Shown in pieces: positions 43,146 to 44,278 of a stretch of 44,278 nt of DNA. The DNA is from an uncultured Oleispira sp. (lineage in GTDB: Bacteria; Pseudomonadota; Gammaproteobacteria; Pseudomonadales; Oceanobacteraceae), in the NCBI GenBank assembly GCA_913061415.1, contig CAJXUD010000020.1, positions 1 through 44,278 on the forward strand, read 5' to 3'. The notes under the pieces were generated by a model. It did no database searches and was not told the DNA's origin. It saw nothing but the letters and a program-made list of their open reading frames with translations. The first letter of the stretch is position 1, and every line of letters starts with the position of its first letter. Made by a program: the position numbers and the translations under genes.

Positions 43146-44154
43146 AATATTGCCAATCAATTCTCGGTAAATCTTTCACATACTCTAAGCAACTTGGTTC
43201 TAATTCACTCGTTTTTATAAAGTAATTTCTAGTGCTTGTTCTGCCTGCAATGACTATGCTGTAGCCATACGATAAAGAAACAGAAATAACATCTTTAGAG
43301 CAGGCGTTATCCGTATTTAATAACACATAATTTGCAACGTTTTTACCGAATATTTCATCATCAATCGTATCTTCTCGCAAACTCAACGACACAGAGATAA
43401 AGGAACTTGTGGACTTGCCATTTTTTCCTGAGATAGCCTGTTTTTCGCCTTTCATTATTTTGCTTGATACAACATTTGGCAAGGACGATAGTTGTTCTTG
43501 AACACGGCCAAGATCATCGAGTTTAATCTGTTCTAGCTGCTTATCAACCAACCAGGGTAATGCGAGCATAGAGAATGCAAAAAGACTCACAATAATAATG
43601 TGCCATTTCCAAATGCTGGTGGGCGTATCTATGCAGGCTTCGGAGTTAATGACATAAGTACCGGTTATAACATCATGCAAAGATTGGCGAGTATTACGAT
43701 TAAAAATAATCAAATAGAGTAGGGCGAATAACCCCCCGAATAAAATGACACTGAGGAAGGCTGATCCCAACTTAGAATTAGTGAGGTCTTCTGGAAATAC
43801 AGCACCATTTAAGAAAAGAGGGCAGTAGAGAATGATCGCTCTGGCGGCCGCTTTTAAAGGGCTTATTTGAAGGTTATTTTTATCGACAACTCTCAGCTTT
43901 AAAAGTTTTTTACCCGGAGTTTGGCCATGGCCAATGCGACTATCAAAAATGATGCTCAAAGGAAGTACGATAAGAAAGCCAATGAAGCGAGCCAGCCCAG
44001 GGTTTTCGACTAAAAATGGTACCATCAGCTGACTGATGCCATAACCGACTAACGCGATCAGCAAACCGTCAATGAAGAAAGCCGAAAAGCGTCTCCAAAA
44101 GTTGGCGATCCACGGCTGATCAGACGGCTTGCTTTCAATTGTTGGGGTATCCAT
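43144..44154 (-). CDS. RDD-family membrane protein with a C-terminal soluble domain
   Basis: This 336-residue protein begins with an RDD domain: FWRRFSAFFIDGLLI (about 19-33), several hydrophobic helices to about 160, GHGQTPGKKLLKLRV (about 75-89) and RQSLHDVITGTYV. A further hydrophobic helix at about 184-203 is followed by a soluble C-terminal domain of about 130 residues with two cysteines (NACSKD and PSCLEY) that could form a disulfide outside the cytoplasm. RDD proteins include transporters and proteins of unknown role. The soluble domain has no family that I recognise. The upstream region carries a tandem repeat. Confidence 0.85.
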   Translation of the reverse strand: MDTPTIESKPSDQPWIANFWRRFSAFFIDGLLIALVGYGISQLMVPFLVENPGLARFIGFLIVLPLSIIFDSRIGHGQTPGKKLLKLRVVDKNNLQISPLKAAARAIILYCPLFLNGAVFPEDLTNSKLGSAFLSVILFGGLFALLYLIIFNRNTRQSLHDVITGTYVINSEACIDTPTSIWKWHIIIVSLFAFSMLALPWLVDKQLEQIKLDDLGRVQEQLSSLPNVVSSKIMKGEKQAISGKNGKSTSSFISVSLSLREDTIDDEIFGKNVANYVLLNTDNACSKDVISVSLSYGYSIVIAGRTSTRNYFIKTSELEPSCLEYVKDLPRIDWQY

Positions 44155-44212
44155 ACACTATAAATCCGATTGTAGTTGTTGTATGCGGATAATACCCCAA
44201 AGTGACTTATCT

Positions 44213-44278
44213 ATTAAGGACCTATTTATTAAGGACCTATTTATTAAGGACCTATTTATTAAGGACCTATTTATTAAG
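44213..44278. repeat. 15-bp tandem repeat at the window edge
   Basis: ATTAAGGACCTATTT is repeated exactly from 44213, 44228, 44243 and 44258, with a fifth copy cut by the window end (44273-44278). It lies upstream of the RDD gene. The unit contains AGGACCT, a near-palindrome. The true copy number beyond the edge is unknown. Confidence 0.95.

Overview
The window looks like chromosomal housekeeping DNA from a marine-type gammaproteobacterium of the Oceanospirillales or a close relative. This is an inference from the gene set (rlmF, zapE, deaD, slyD-like, ppnP, cysDN), the moderate-to-low GC content, gammaproteobacterial-style sites and the E. coli-like tRNA-Met. I see no phage, insertion sequence, CRISPR array or rRNA.

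Region by region: (1) 1-568 is gene-free and carries a hairpin-rich intergenic repeat. (2) 569-9352 is a six-gene plus-strand operon for propionyl-CoA use: carboxyltransferase, an unusually long biotin carboxylase/BCCP subunit, methylmalonyl-CoA epimerase, B12-dependent methylmalonyl-CoA mutase, the MeaB GTPase, and a hotdog thioesterase. Together they convert propionyl-CoA to succinyl-CoA and protect the mutase. (3) 9349-11142 holds a glutamine-amidotransferase-like gene, a DUF3820 gene and a SlyD-like FKBP. (4) 11218-14913 is a c-di-GMP pair: a PilZ receptor and a PAS/GAF/GGDEF/EAL protein. (5) 15083-20311 holds ppnP, the DEAD-box helicase deaD with a long leader, and a UvrD-like helicase. 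(6) 20343-24752 holds a membrane-anchored DUF4124/metallopeptidase, a second SlyD-like FKBP, a 7-TM GGDEF cyclase and rlmF. (7) 24822-28457 holds a GST, a TetR regulator, a possible 32-residue membrane peptide, ybaK, a TPR-like protein and an enoyl-CoA isomerase-like protein. (8) 28579-32926 is a redox island: an Old Yellow Enzyme and a divergent TetR gene with two matching palindromic operators between them, then a molybdopterin oxidoreductase. (9) 33139-37915 holds an RhlE-like helicase, two overlapping single-TM proteins, a small conserved protein, a MarR regulator with twin 18-bp operators, an alpha/beta hydrolase and a PACE-type transporter. (10) 38038-44278 holds tRNA-Met, cysDN (CysN ends in what looks like a dead APS-kinase domain), a COG2945 hydrolase, zapE, an RDD membrane protein and, at the edge, a 15-bp tandem repeat.

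Most genes are ordinary. The more unusual items are the CysN tail, the atypical carboxylase subunit, the two regulator/operator arrangements, two candidate small proteins, the in-frame repeats and the terminal tandem repeat. I did not find a clearly new multi-gene system.
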